DNA of 64,000 bases. Source: JAWKUK01 sp964402175 (GTDB taxonomy: Bacteria; Planctomycetota; UBA1135; GCA-002686595). Position 1 is the first letter of the stretch. The number at the start of each line of letters is the position of its first letter. Position numbers and translations under genes: made by a program. The notes under the pieces were generated by a model. The model saw nothing but the letters and a program-made list of their open reading frames with translations, was not told where the DNA came from and ran no database searches. The DNA lies in assembly GCA_964402175.1 (NCBI GenBank), contig CAYOBN010000008.1:1-64000 (forward strand). The letters are read 5' to 3'. Shown here one piece after another: positions 51,270-58,440 of this stretch.

Positions 51270-52809
51270 TCGGCGCAGTGCTCTTGTATCCGCTTCCTCG
51301 TCCGAGGCCGCCGACGTGTGCCTCGTGCTGGAAGGGACCTATCCGTTCGTGCTCGGCGGTGTTTCGTCGTGGGTCCATCAGCTCGTGCGCGACCTGCCTG
51401 AGCTGACGTTCCATCTCTGGGTGATCGTGGCGGACGGCGCTACGGCGCGGCGGGCGCCGGTCTACTCCCTGCCGCCGAATGTGGTGGGGGTCAACATCGT
51501 GCCGTTGCAAGCGGCTGCGCCGCGCGGCCGGCGCGCGCCGGAGAGCGCCGTCGAGGGCTGGGCGCGCATGCTGCCGGACCTCACCAGCGCCCTGATCGGA
51601 CGCGGTAAGAGCTCGTTCGGGGCAGCGCTCGCGCAGCGCGCAGCGACGGGCTGGCCGGCGGTGCCGCCGCGCGAGGTGCTGGCGCACCCGCTCGCGTTCG
51701 AGCACCTCCAGCGCGTGTATGCCTCGGAGGCCGTGCACGAGTCCTTCCAACGGTTCTTCTGGACCTGGGTCAACTCGCTGACGCCGGTGCTCGAGCTCTT
51801 CGGCGCGCCCGTACCCGCGGCGCGTATCTACCACACGGTCAGCACCGGTTACGCTGGGCTGCTCGCTGCGCGCGCGCACCACGAGACCGGTCGTCCGATG
51901 CTGCTGACCGAACACGGGATCTACACCAAAGAGCGCCGGATCGAGGTCGGTCAGGCGCGCTGGATCGAGAGCGCCGACGACGGGCGTGTGCTCGTCGCGA
52001 AGCGACCGCCGTACTTCAGGCAGTGGTGGACTCGCATGTTCGAGGGGATGAGCCAGCTCGCTTACACCGCGGCGGCGGAGATCCTGACGATCCACCACGG
52101 CAATACCGCGCTGCAACTGGCCGACGGTGCGGATGAGCGGCGTCTGCGGGTGGTGCCCAACGGGGTCGATGCGGCGCGCATCATCGCTGCGGCGGAGGCC
52201 GCCCCACCGCGACCCGCGGCGGAGCCCTTCGTGGTCGGCTTCGTCGGGCGTGTGGCACCGATCAAGGACATCGAGACGCTGCTGGATGCGCTCGCGCTCG
52301 TGCGACTGGACCTCCCGGACACACGCCTCAGGATCCTTGGCCCTGCCGACGAGGACCCCGAGTACCTCCTGCGTTGCCAGCAGCACGCGGAACGTCTCGG
52401 GCTCACCGGGTGTGCGACGTTCGAAGGTCCGGTCAACGTGGCCGAGGCGCTGCCGACCCTCGATGTGCTCGTCCTGACGAGCGTCTCGGAGGCGCAGCCG
52501 CTCGTGCTGCTCGAAGCGGGGGCGGCGGGGCTCCCGGTCATCGCGACGGACGTCGGCGCATGCCGCGAGCTCGTCCAAGGACGCAGCGGCGCGGATCGCG
52601 CCCTCGGTCCGTCGGGGTTGCTCACGCCGATCGGCGCGCCGGGGGCGACCGCGGAGGCGCTGCTGAAGCTCGCGCGCGACCCCGACCTGCGCCGCACCTT
52701 CGGCGCCGCAGGGCGCGCGCGGGTCCAGCGCTTCTACGGGGCGGGGTCGATGTTGGCCGCGTACCGCGCGACCTACGAGCGGTGGCTCACCGTGGGGGAG
52801 GCGGCCTGA
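51259..52809 (+). CDS. pelF: PelF glycosyltransferase (GT4)
   Basis: A 516-residue cytoplasmic GT-B enzyme that polymerises Pel from UDP-GalNAc. 'DVCLVLEGTYPFVLGGVSSWVHQLV' near residue 19 is close to the PelF signature. 'LLTEHGIYTKERRIE' and 'LTIHHGNTALQLADGA' follow, and the donor domain has 'RVVPNGVDAARII', 'VGFVGRVAPIKDIETLLDAL' and 'VLTSVSEAQPLVLLEAGAAGLPVIATDVGACREL' with the E-x7-E pair. The length matches PelF (about 505). The start is GTG at 51259, overlapping pelE by 11 bases, the only in-frame start that keeps the complete N-terminal strand. Its stop shares a base with the pelG ATG (TGATG). Confidence 0.93.
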   Translation: MWSDRRSALVSASSSEAADVCLVLEGTYPFVLGGVSSWVHQLVRDLPELTFHLWVIVADGATARRAPVYSLPPNVVGVNIVPLQAAAPRGRRAPESAVEGWARMLPDLTSALIGRGKSSFGAALAQRAATGWPAVPPREVLAHPLAFEHLQRVYASEAVHESFQRFFWTWVNSLTPVLELFGAPVPAARIYHTVSTGYAGLLAARAHHETGRPMLLTEHGIYTKERRIEVGQARWIESADDGRVLVAKRPPYFRQWWTRMFEGMSQLAYTAAAEILTIHHGNTALQLADGADERRLRVVPNGVDAARIIAAAEAAPPRPAAEPFVVGFVGRVAPIKDIETLLDALALVRLDLPDTRLRILGPADEDPEYLLRCQQHAERLGLTGCATFEGPVNVAEALPTLDVLVLTSVSEAQPLVLLEAGAAGLPVIATDVGACRELVQGRSGADRALGPSGLLTPIGAPGATAEALLKLARDPDLRRTFGAAGRARVQRFYGAGSMLAAYRATYERWLTVGEAA

Positions 52810-54215
52810 TGGCAGGCATCGGCTTCGAGCTGCGCGGCGCGGTCGCGCGAGAGGCGGGGCTCGTCGAGCGCGTCCGTGCATGGACGGCCGCAGGGCTCAT
52901 CTCGTCCGGGCCGTGGCTGGCCACCGTCGCGGTGCTCCTGTACCTGCACGCTGCAGCGCCGTACCTCGCCACAGGAGCAGACTACGGGCTCTTCCGTGGC
53001 ATCGTGACCTACGTCTTCGCGTTCAGCCTGGTCACCGTCGGGCTCCTGCAGATGCCGGTCACACGTCAGCTCGCAGATCAGCTCTGGGCGGGCCGGCACG
53101 GCGAGGTCCTGCCAGGGTACGTGGCGCTCCTCGCGCTCTCGGGAGCGGTACAGGTCGCTGTTGCGACCCTGGCGGTGCGCGCGCTCGAGCTGCCCCCGAC
53201 CGCGGCGCTCGCGACGGTGGTGCTCTACGTGACGTGCTCGTGGACGTGGATCAGCCTGGTCTGGCTCGGCGCGGCGCGGGACTACGGGCTCGTGCTGCGT
53301 GCGTACGCGCTGGGGGGCGGGGCGACGGTGGTCGCGTCGTGTGTCCCAGCCGCGGTCTCGGCGGTCGACGTGGAGCTCGGCGCGGTCTTCGACGGAGTCG
53401 GCGGCCTCCTCGCGGTGTTCACGTGTGGCCAAGCGGTGACGCTGCTCCTGCTCGCCGGCGCGATCGTGCGCGGAGTGCGGCCGAGCGAAGGCCGCAGCTT
53501 CGCGGTCCTCGCTGGAACATACCGGCATCCGAGGCTCCTCGCGCTCGGAGCGCTCTACGGTGTCGGCATGTGGGCCGACAAGTTCGTGTTCTGGATCGTC
53601 GATGGTGTGCCGCTCATCGGAGCGCTCCGGCACCATCCGCTCTACGATGCGTGTTCGTTCCTGGCGTACGGGACCGTCGTTCCTGCGCTCGCTCTGCACC
53701 TTGTGCGGACCGAGACGAGCTTCTACGAGCGCTACCGCGACTTCTACGATGCGATCACGCGCGATGGCACGCTGAGCGATGTGCGCGCCGCGAAAGAGCG
53801 TATGTTGCGCACGTTGCGCGGCTCGGTGGTACGGCTCGTGCGCCTGCAGGCGTGGTTCACGCTGGCGGTGCTGCTGCTCGCACCGGAGGTGCTGCGCCGG
53901 CTCGGTATGCCGCCGGCCGCCGTGCCGGTCTTTCGCGTTCTGGCGGTCGGCGCGTACTTCCACGTGCTGTTCCTCCTGACGGTGCTCGTGCTCCTCTACT
54001 TCGATCGACAGACGACGGCTCTCCGGGCCGTAGCGGTCTTCGCTGTGGCCAACACGGTCCTGCCGTTCGGCGCCGCAGCCGGCTCTCCAGGGGTGTACGG
54101 CGCGGGGTATGCTCTGGCGGCGCTCCTCGGTCTCAGCGTGGGCTTCCTCGGGCTCCAGCGCGACCTCGCGCAGCTCGAGCGGCTGACGTTCCAGCGGGAA
54201 CTCCAGCGCTCCTGA
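52809..54215 (+). CDS. pelG: PelG polysaccharide transporter
   Basis: A 468-residue inner-membrane protein with about 12 hydrophobic helices, MATE/Wzx-like, that forms the Pel export channel with PelD and PelE. 'MAGIGFELRGAVAREAGLVERVRAWTAAGLISSGPWL' is a characteristic PelG start. 'LLALGALYGVGMWADKFVFWIVDG' and 'HLVRTETSFYERYRDFYDAI' are further family-like segments. ATG at 52809 overlaps the pelF stop by one base. Length agrees with Pseudomonas PelG (about 456). It is the last recognisable pel gene; no convincing terminator follows within 90 bases, only a 7-bp inverted repeat at 54263-54279. Confidence 0.93.
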   Translation: MAGIGFELRGAVAREAGLVERVRAWTAAGLISSGPWLATVAVLLYLHAAAPYLATGADYGLFRGIVTYVFAFSLVTVGLLQMPVTRQLADQLWAGRHGEVLPGYVALLALSGAVQVAVATLAVRALELPPTAALATVVLYVTCSWTWISLVWLGAARDYGLVLRAYALGGGATVVASCVPAAVSAVDVELGAVFDGVGGLLAVFTCGQAVTLLLLAGAIVRGVRPSEGRSFAVLAGTYRHPRLLALGALYGVGMWADKFVFWIVDGVPLIGALRHHPLYDACSFLAYGTVVPALALHLVRTETSFYERYRDFYDAITRDGTLSDVRAAKERMLRTLRGSVVRLVRLQAWFTLAVLLLAPEVLRRLGMPPAAVPVFRVLAVGAYFHVLFLLTVLVLLYFDRQTTALRAVAVFAVANTVLPFGAAAGSPGVYGAGYALAALLGLSVGFLGLQRDLAQLERLTFQRELQRS

Positions 54216-54262
54216 CGGCTTCTTCACGGCATTCTGGAGCCTGGTTCGGTAGGATCGTGCGC

Positions 54263-54279
54263 CCACTGGTCGCCAGTGG
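54263..54279 (+). promoter_or_regulatory. Short inverted repeat between pelG and the small lipoprotein gene
   Basis: CCACTGG-TCG-CCAGTGG, a perfect 7-bp stem with a 3-base loop, 47 bases past pelG and 28 bases before the lipoprotein start. Too short and without a T-run for a sure terminator; an operator for the downstream gene is also possible. Confidence 0.4.
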
Positions 54280-54307
54280 CCCACTCCCTCCCCGACTCAC
54301 GTTGACC

Positions 54308-54790
54308 ATGCAACTCTCTCGCTTCCTCCCCGTCGCGCTCGCCCTCGGCCTGATCGCCGGCTGCTCCAAGTCCGATGCTTCGGGCACCCCCGGCACCGCT
54401 GGCGACGCGATGAAGGCCGTCGGCGACGCCGCCAAGGGCGCGCTCGACAAAGCGACCGCGGCCTTCGATGGCCTCAAGGACCTGGACCTCTCCGACGTCA
54501 CCAAGCTCGACCCGGCCAAGCTCCAGGAAGTCGGTAAGAGCGCCATGAACGGCATCGCCGCGCAGCTCGGCAGCATCACGGACCTCGCTTCCGCGAAGAA
54601 CGTCGTCGGCGAGCTCGAGCCGTGGATGGACAAGCTCGGCTCGCTCAAGACGGCCCTCTCCGGCAAGCTGCCGGACATGGAGAGCGTCAAGACGGCGATC
54701 TCCGGCCTCACCTCGAAGTTCAGCGGCAACGCCGACATCATGGGCGCGCTGAAGCCCGTCATCGAGAAGCTCCAGGCCCTGATCGGCTGA
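54308..54790 (+). CDS. Small helical lipoprotein, 160 aa
   Basis: A 160-residue predicted lipoprotein; signal ends in 'LIAGC' (Cys19). The mature part is a low-complexity, Ala/Lys/Asp-rich alpha-helical protein with three related stretches ('GDAAKGALDKATAAFDGLKDL', 'MDKLGSLKTALSGKLPDM', 'MGALKPVIEKLQALIG'), reminiscent of amphipathic helix repeats. Codon use and composition (Lys/Ala/Gly-rich, few Arg) suggest a highly expressed abundant protein. ATG at 54308, 92 bases after pelG; 10 bases before the next gene. I do not recognise the family. It may be an envelope spacer or a Pel-associated surface protein, but the link is only by position. Confidence 0.8.
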   Translation: MQLSRFLPVALALGLIAGCSKSDASGTPGTAGDAMKAVGDAAKGALDKATAAFDGLKDLDLSDVTKLDPAKLQEVGKSAMNGIAAQLGSITDLASAKNVVGELEPWMDKLGSLKTALSGKLPDMESVKTAISGLTSKFSGNADIMGALKPVIEKLQALIG

Positions 54791-54800
54791 GTTGGTGCGC

Positions 54801-56225
54801 ATGATCCGCCTCACCTTCCACGGCGCGGCGGGCACGGTGACCGGCTCCCGCTTCCTTCTCGAAGTGGGAGCCGGTCGCACTTCCGGCGGCGACACGCCGG
54901 AGACCGTGCGCCGCGTGCTCATCGACTGCGGGCTCTTCCAGGGCCAGAAGGAGCTGCGCGAGCGCAATTGGAGCGGCCCGGGTTTCGACCCCCACGCGGT
55001 CGATGCGGTGCTGCTCACGCACGCTCACATCGATCACTCCGGGTATCTGCCGCGGCTCGTGCGCGACGGGTTCCGCGGGCCGATCCACTGCACACCGGCC
55101 ACCGCTGACCTGATCGAGATCCTGCTCGAGGACTCGGCGCGCATCCAGGAGGAGGACGCGGAGTACGCCAACCTGCGCGGCTTCTCGCGCCATCATCCGG
55201 CGCTGCCGCTGTACACCGTCGACGACGCGAAGGCTGTCCCGCCGCTGTGTGCGTGCGAGGCCTACGGGCGCTGGTTCGAGGTCGTGCCAGGTGTGCGCGC
55301 GCGCTTCCGGCAGGCGGGCCACATCATCGGCTCGGGTTCGATCCAGGTCGAGGTCGCGCGCCCCGAGCGCGCGCCGCTGCGGCTCCTGTTCTCGGGCGAC
55401 GTCGGGCGCTACGACGCGCCGCTCGTGCCCGATCCGGCGGAGCCCCTGGAGACGGACGTGCTCATCGTCGAGTCGACGTATGGGGACCGCACACACCCTC
55501 CGGAGCCCGTCGTCGCGCAGCTCGAGTCGATCCTCGCGCGGATCGTCGAGACGCAGGGGGTGGCGCTCTTCGCTTCGTTCGCTGTGGGGCGCGCGCAGCA
55601 GCTCGCGTACCTGTTGCACCGCTTGCAGAGCGAGCGCGGCTGGCGCGTGCCCGTGCACATCGACAGCCCCATGGCGGTCGATGCGACGAAGGTGTACCGG
55701 CGGTATCCCGAGGAGCATGGCCTCGAGGCCGTGCGTTTCCTCTCGGGCGCCGCGAGCGTGTTCGGTTCGAACGTGTACTTGCACCAGACGAAGGACGAGT
55801 CCATCCGACTCAACGACCTCGTCGGTGCGCGGGTCATCATCGCGAGCAGCGGGATGATGACGGGCGGGCGCATCCTGCACCACCTGCGGCGCCACGCGCC
55901 GGACCCGAACGCCGTGATCGTGTTGGGCGGCTTCCAAGCGCCAGGGACCCGCGGCGCGTCCCTGCAGGCCGGAGAGCCCACGATCCGGGTGCACGGGCGC
56001 GACGTCGAAGTGCGCGCGGAGGTCCGGCAGCTCAGCGGCCTCTCGGCGCACGCCGATCGGGACGAGCTCTTGCGCTGGCTCGGGCCGCTGCCCCCGCCGC
56101 GCCGCACGTTTGTCGTGCACGGCGAAGCGAGCGCAGCTGCGGCGTTTGCTGCGACCCTCGGCGAGCGCGGTCACACGGCGCTCGTGCCGGCGATCGGCGA
56201 CGCGTTCGACCTGGACGAGCTCTGA
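54801..56225 (+). CDS. Beta-CASP metallo-beta-lactamase ribonuclease (CPSF-like)
   Basis: A 474-residue RNA-processing hydrolase of the CPSF73/TTHA0252 type. The zinc motif 'LLTHAHIDHSGYLPRLV' gives His74, His76, Asp78 and His79. 'FRQAGHIIGSGSIQVEV' and 'FSGDVGRYDAPLV' give further ligands. 'IVESTYGDRTHP', 'IDSPMAVDATKVYRRYPEEH', 'IIASSGMMTGGRILHHL' and 'QLSGLSAHADRDELLRWL' mark the beta-CASP and RMMBL parts. Such enzymes cleave single-stranded RNA. The ATG at 54801 fits the family start; an upstream TTG at 54792 would add three residues. It lies 10 bases after the lipoprotein gene and 14 bases before the next, so a shared transcript is likely. Confidence 0.93.
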   Translation: MIRLTFHGAAGTVTGSRFLLEVGAGRTSGGDTPETVRRVLIDCGLFQGQKELRERNWSGPGFDPHAVDAVLLTHAHIDHSGYLPRLVRDGFRGPIHCTPATADLIEILLEDSARIQEEDAEYANLRGFSRHHPALPLYTVDDAKAVPPLCACEAYGRWFEVVPGVRARFRQAGHIIGSGSIQVEVARPERAPLRLLFSGDVGRYDAPLVPDPAEPLETDVLIVESTYGDRTHPPEPVVAQLESILARIVETQGVALFASFAVGRAQQLAYLLHRLQSERGWRVPVHIDSPMAVDATKVYRRYPEEHGLEAVRFLSGAASVFGSNVYLHQTKDESIRLNDLVGARVIIASSGMMTGGRILHHLRRHAPDPNAVIVLGGFQAPGTRGASLQAGEPTIRVHGRDVEVRAEVRQLSGLSAHADRDELLRWLGPLPPPRRTFVVHGEASAAAAFAATLGERGHTALVPAIGDAFDLDEL

Positions 56226-56239
56226 CGGAGGAGGCCTCG

Positions 56240-56911
56240 GTGACGGACCGGCGGGTCGCGCTCGCGTGGGAATGTGCAGCGCTCTTCGGGGCGCTGCCGC
56301 TCGCGCTCTACGCGGTGCCGCGCTATGCGCCTCTGCTCCTCGGGGGCGCGTCGCCGGTCCTGCCGGTGCTGCTTGCGCTCGGGATCGCCCTCGGGATCGC
56401 GCTGCGGCGCGATCCGACGTTCGACGCGCGGCGCGAGCTCGCGGTGAGTTTGCCGCGTGCGGAGCTGCGGCGGGTGCTCGTGGTCTTCGCGGTGTGCGGC
56501 AGCGCGCTCGCGGGCCTCGTGGTGTGGCTCTCGCCCGCGGAGTTCGGCGCGCTGCTGCGCGAGCGGCCGAGGCTCTTCGCGCTGCTCGCGGTCGGTTACC
56601 CCGTGCTCTCGGTCGTGCCGCAGGAGCTCGCGTTCCGCCTTTGGTTTCGGCGCCGCTATGCGCCACTCTTCGGGCGCGAGGTCGGCTTCGTGTGGGCCTC
56701 GGCGCTCGCGTTCGGCTGGGCCCACATCGTCTTCGGCAACGTGCTCGCCGTCGCGCTGACCGTCGTGGGTGGGGCTCTGTTCGGCGAGACGTATCGCCGC
56801 AGCGGGTCCTTGGCGCTCGCAGCGCTGGAGCACACGCTCTACGGGCTCCTCGTGTTCGGCGTGGGCCTCGGCCGCTATTTCTACGGCGGCACCCTCCAGG
56901 CCCTCGAGTGA
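56240..56911 (+). CDS. CPBP-family intramembrane metalloprotease
   Basis: A 223-residue membrane protein with about 7 helices. The CPBP motifs are visible: 'VVPQELAFRLWFRRRY' (QE-x3-R, a known variant of EE-x3-R), 'FGWAHIVFGNVLA' (His) and 'LALAALEHTLYG' (E-H). The GTG at 56240 is preceded by a strong ribosome-binding sequence GGAGGAGG (56227-56234), the best in this region, which decides the start. The family includes CAAX prenyl proteases and bacteriocin self-immunity proteins; here there is no bacteriocin, so the substrate is unknown. It follows the RNase gene by 14 bases. Confidence 0.85.
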   Translation: MTDRRVALAWECAALFGALPLALYAVPRYAPLLLGGASPVLPVLLALGIALGIALRRDPTFDARRELAVSLPRAELRRVLVVFAVCGSALAGLVVWLSPAEFGALLRERPRLFALLAVGYPVLSVVPQELAFRLWFRRRYAPLFGREVGFVWASALAFGWAHIVFGNVLAVALTVVGGALFGETYRRSGSLALAALEHTLYGLLVFGVGLGRYFYGGTLQALE

Positions 56912-56982
56912 GCCGTGGCTCCCGTCGGGATACTGTCGCCCGCGCTGTGTAAGGGAAGCATCTCGGACCTGGAAACGGAGGC

Positions 56983-57051
56983 CCCGGACCGCCCACGATA
57001 CTATCCTCCTAGGGCCCCGACGCGCGGTTCGGCCGAACCCGGCGGTCCGGG
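56983..57051 (+). promoter_or_regulatory. Nested palindromes upstream of the thioredoxin-like gene
   Basis: An 11-bp inverted repeat CCCGGACCGCC (56983-56993) with 57041-57051 encloses a perfect 14-bp palindrome GGTTCGGCCGAACC (57026-57039) and a TACTAT box near 56999. The block ends 51 bases before the ATG at 57103. It could be a promoter with operators, or a structured leader; it may also end the previous transcript. Confidence 0.45.
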
Positions 57052-57102
57052 AGCGCCCTTCTCCGCGCGTCACGAACGCGGGCTCCGTCCGTAGTGCTAC
57101 AC

Positions 57103-58140
57103 ATGAAACGCCTCCTCACGCTCGCCGCCCTCGGCGCGGGCCTCGTCTCACTCGCCCCGCTCTCCTTCGCCCGCCCCGCGGTCATCGTCGCCGATGACGA
57201 CGCCAAGGCCGAGCAGCGCTGGTTCGCCGACTTCGACGCCGCTGTCGAAGTCGCCAAGAAGGAGGGCAAGGACCTCCTCGTCGACTTCACCGGCTCGGAC
57301 TGGTGCGGTTGGTGCATCCGCCTCCACAAAGAGGTCTTCGTGCACGACGCGTTCTACGGCGAAGCCTCGAAGAACTTCGTGCTCGTGGCGCTCGACTTCC
57401 CGCGCAAGCAGGAGCTCAAGGACAAAGTGCCGAACCCCGAGCGCAACGACGAGCTGCAGGAGAAGTACGGGATCCAGGGTTTCCCGACGATCCTCCTGAT
57501 GAACGTCGAAGGCGAAGTCTTCGGGAAGACGGGTTACCGCGAAGGCGGCCCGGAGAAGTACGTGGAGCACCTCGCGGAGCTCACGAAGTCGGGCAAGGCG
57601 ATGGTCGCGGCGGCGAAGCGCCTGGTCGCGGCGTACGAGAGCGCGACGGACAAAGCGGCCATCGTGCGCGAAGCCACGAAGCTGCTCGGTGAAGGCACCG
57701 AGGGCGCGGCGGGCGCGGACGTGATCGCGTCGGTCGTGCGCAAGGCGCACGAGCTCGACCCGAAGAACGAGAAGGGCCTCCTGAAGGACGCGCTGCTCGC
57801 GCTCTTCAAGGCGGGCGTCGCCGAGGGCGCCGACTTCGAAGCGGCGATGACCCTCGACCCGCAGAACGAAGCGGGCCTGATGGAGCAGGCGGTGCTCGGC
57901 CGCTTCAACCTCGTGCAGGACGAAGAGTCCGCGACGGCGGCCGTGAACGGCCTCCTTGCGCTCGTCGCGATCGGTAAGTTCCAGGACAAGGCGGCGCTGG
58001 CGCGCCCCGCGTACAACGCGATCCTGTGGTGCAAGAACGCGGAGCTCCTGAACCGCCCCGACGACGCCAAGACGCTCTTCACGTTCGCCGAGACCCTCGG
58101 TGAAGTGCCGAAGAACGTCCGCGACGCGATGCAGGGCTGA
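57103..58140 (+). CDS. Exported thioredoxin-fold protein with CGWC motif
   Basis: A 345-residue protein with a signal peptide (1-23, ending 'LSFARPA'). Residues of about 38-165 form a thioredoxin-like domain of the DsbD-gamma/Thioredoxin_7 type with 'LLVDFTGSDWCGWCIRLHKEVF' (Cys68-Gly-Trp-Cys71) and the cis-Pro strand 'YGIQGFPTILLMNVEG'. The CGWC pair fits periplasmic thiol-disulfide exchange. The C-terminal half (about 170-345) is alpha-helical, TPR-like, with Lys/Glu/Ala-rich repeats ('ESATDKAAIVREATKLL', 'DPKNEKGLLKDALLALFKAG', 'DPQNEAGLMEQAVLGRF'). The ATG at 57103 is preferred to a GTG three codons upstream. Likely reduces or oxidises envelope proteins. Confidence 0.88.
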   Translation: MKRLLTLAALGAGLVSLAPLSFARPAVIVADDDAKAEQRWFADFDAAVEVAKKEGKDLLVDFTGSDWCGWCIRLHKEVFVHDAFYGEASKNFVLVALDFPRKQELKDKVPNPERNDELQEKYGIQGFPTILLMNVEGEVFGKTGYREGGPEKYVEHLAELTKSGKAMVAAAKRLVAAYESATDKAAIVREATKLLGEGTEGAAGADVIASVVRKAHELDPKNEKGLLKDALLALFKAGVAEGADFEAAMTLDPQNEAGLMEQAVLGRFNLVQDEESATAAVNGLLALVAIGKFQDKAALARPAYNAILWCKNAELLNRPDDAKTLFTFAETLGEVPKNVRDAMQG

Positions 58141-58209
58141 TCCCTGCGCGGCCTGGCGCTCCGGCGAGCAGGTCGCGGTCGAACGGTCTCCGATCGACCT
58201 GGGTCGAGC

Positions 58210-58251
58210 GGCGCCCCCCGCCGCGCGCGAGCGCGCGCGACTGGGGGCGCC
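58210..58251 (+). terminator. Hairpin after the thioredoxin-like gene
   Basis: GGCGCCCCC (58210-58218) pairs with GGGGGCGCC (58243-58251); the 24-base loop holds its own GCGCGC/GCGCGC palindrome. It sits about 70 bases past the stop. No T-run. The rest of the 58141-58440 gap before dxs shows no gene. Confidence 0.5.
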
Positions 58252-58275
58252 GCTGTATCGGGGCGCCGCTGTATC
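58244..58275 (+). repeat. Two tandem 16-bp repeats ahead of dxs
   Basis: GGGGCGCCGCTGTATC at 58244-58259 and again at 58260-58275, followed by the start of a third copy (GGGGCG). The first copy overlaps the right arm of the hairpin at 58210-58251. It lies about 165 bases before the dxs ATG. Confidence 0.85.
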
Positions 58276-58440
58276 GGGGCGGACGTGGGACCATCCGGCG
58301 CAGGCCCGCCGCGCAGTCGGAACGGGACAACCTGGCCCCCGGGGGCCCGATTGGCGCCTCTCCCCCTTGCGGAGGCCCCCCCGCCGCCTATGGAATGGCC
58401 GCTTGGCAGCGCCCGCCCTGCGCGGCCAACCCCTGACGCC

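Noticed and set aside
54792..54800. TTG start for the beta-CASP nuclease
   Set aside because: It lies one base after the lipoprotein stop and adds only three residues; the ATG at 54801 fits the family N-terminus.
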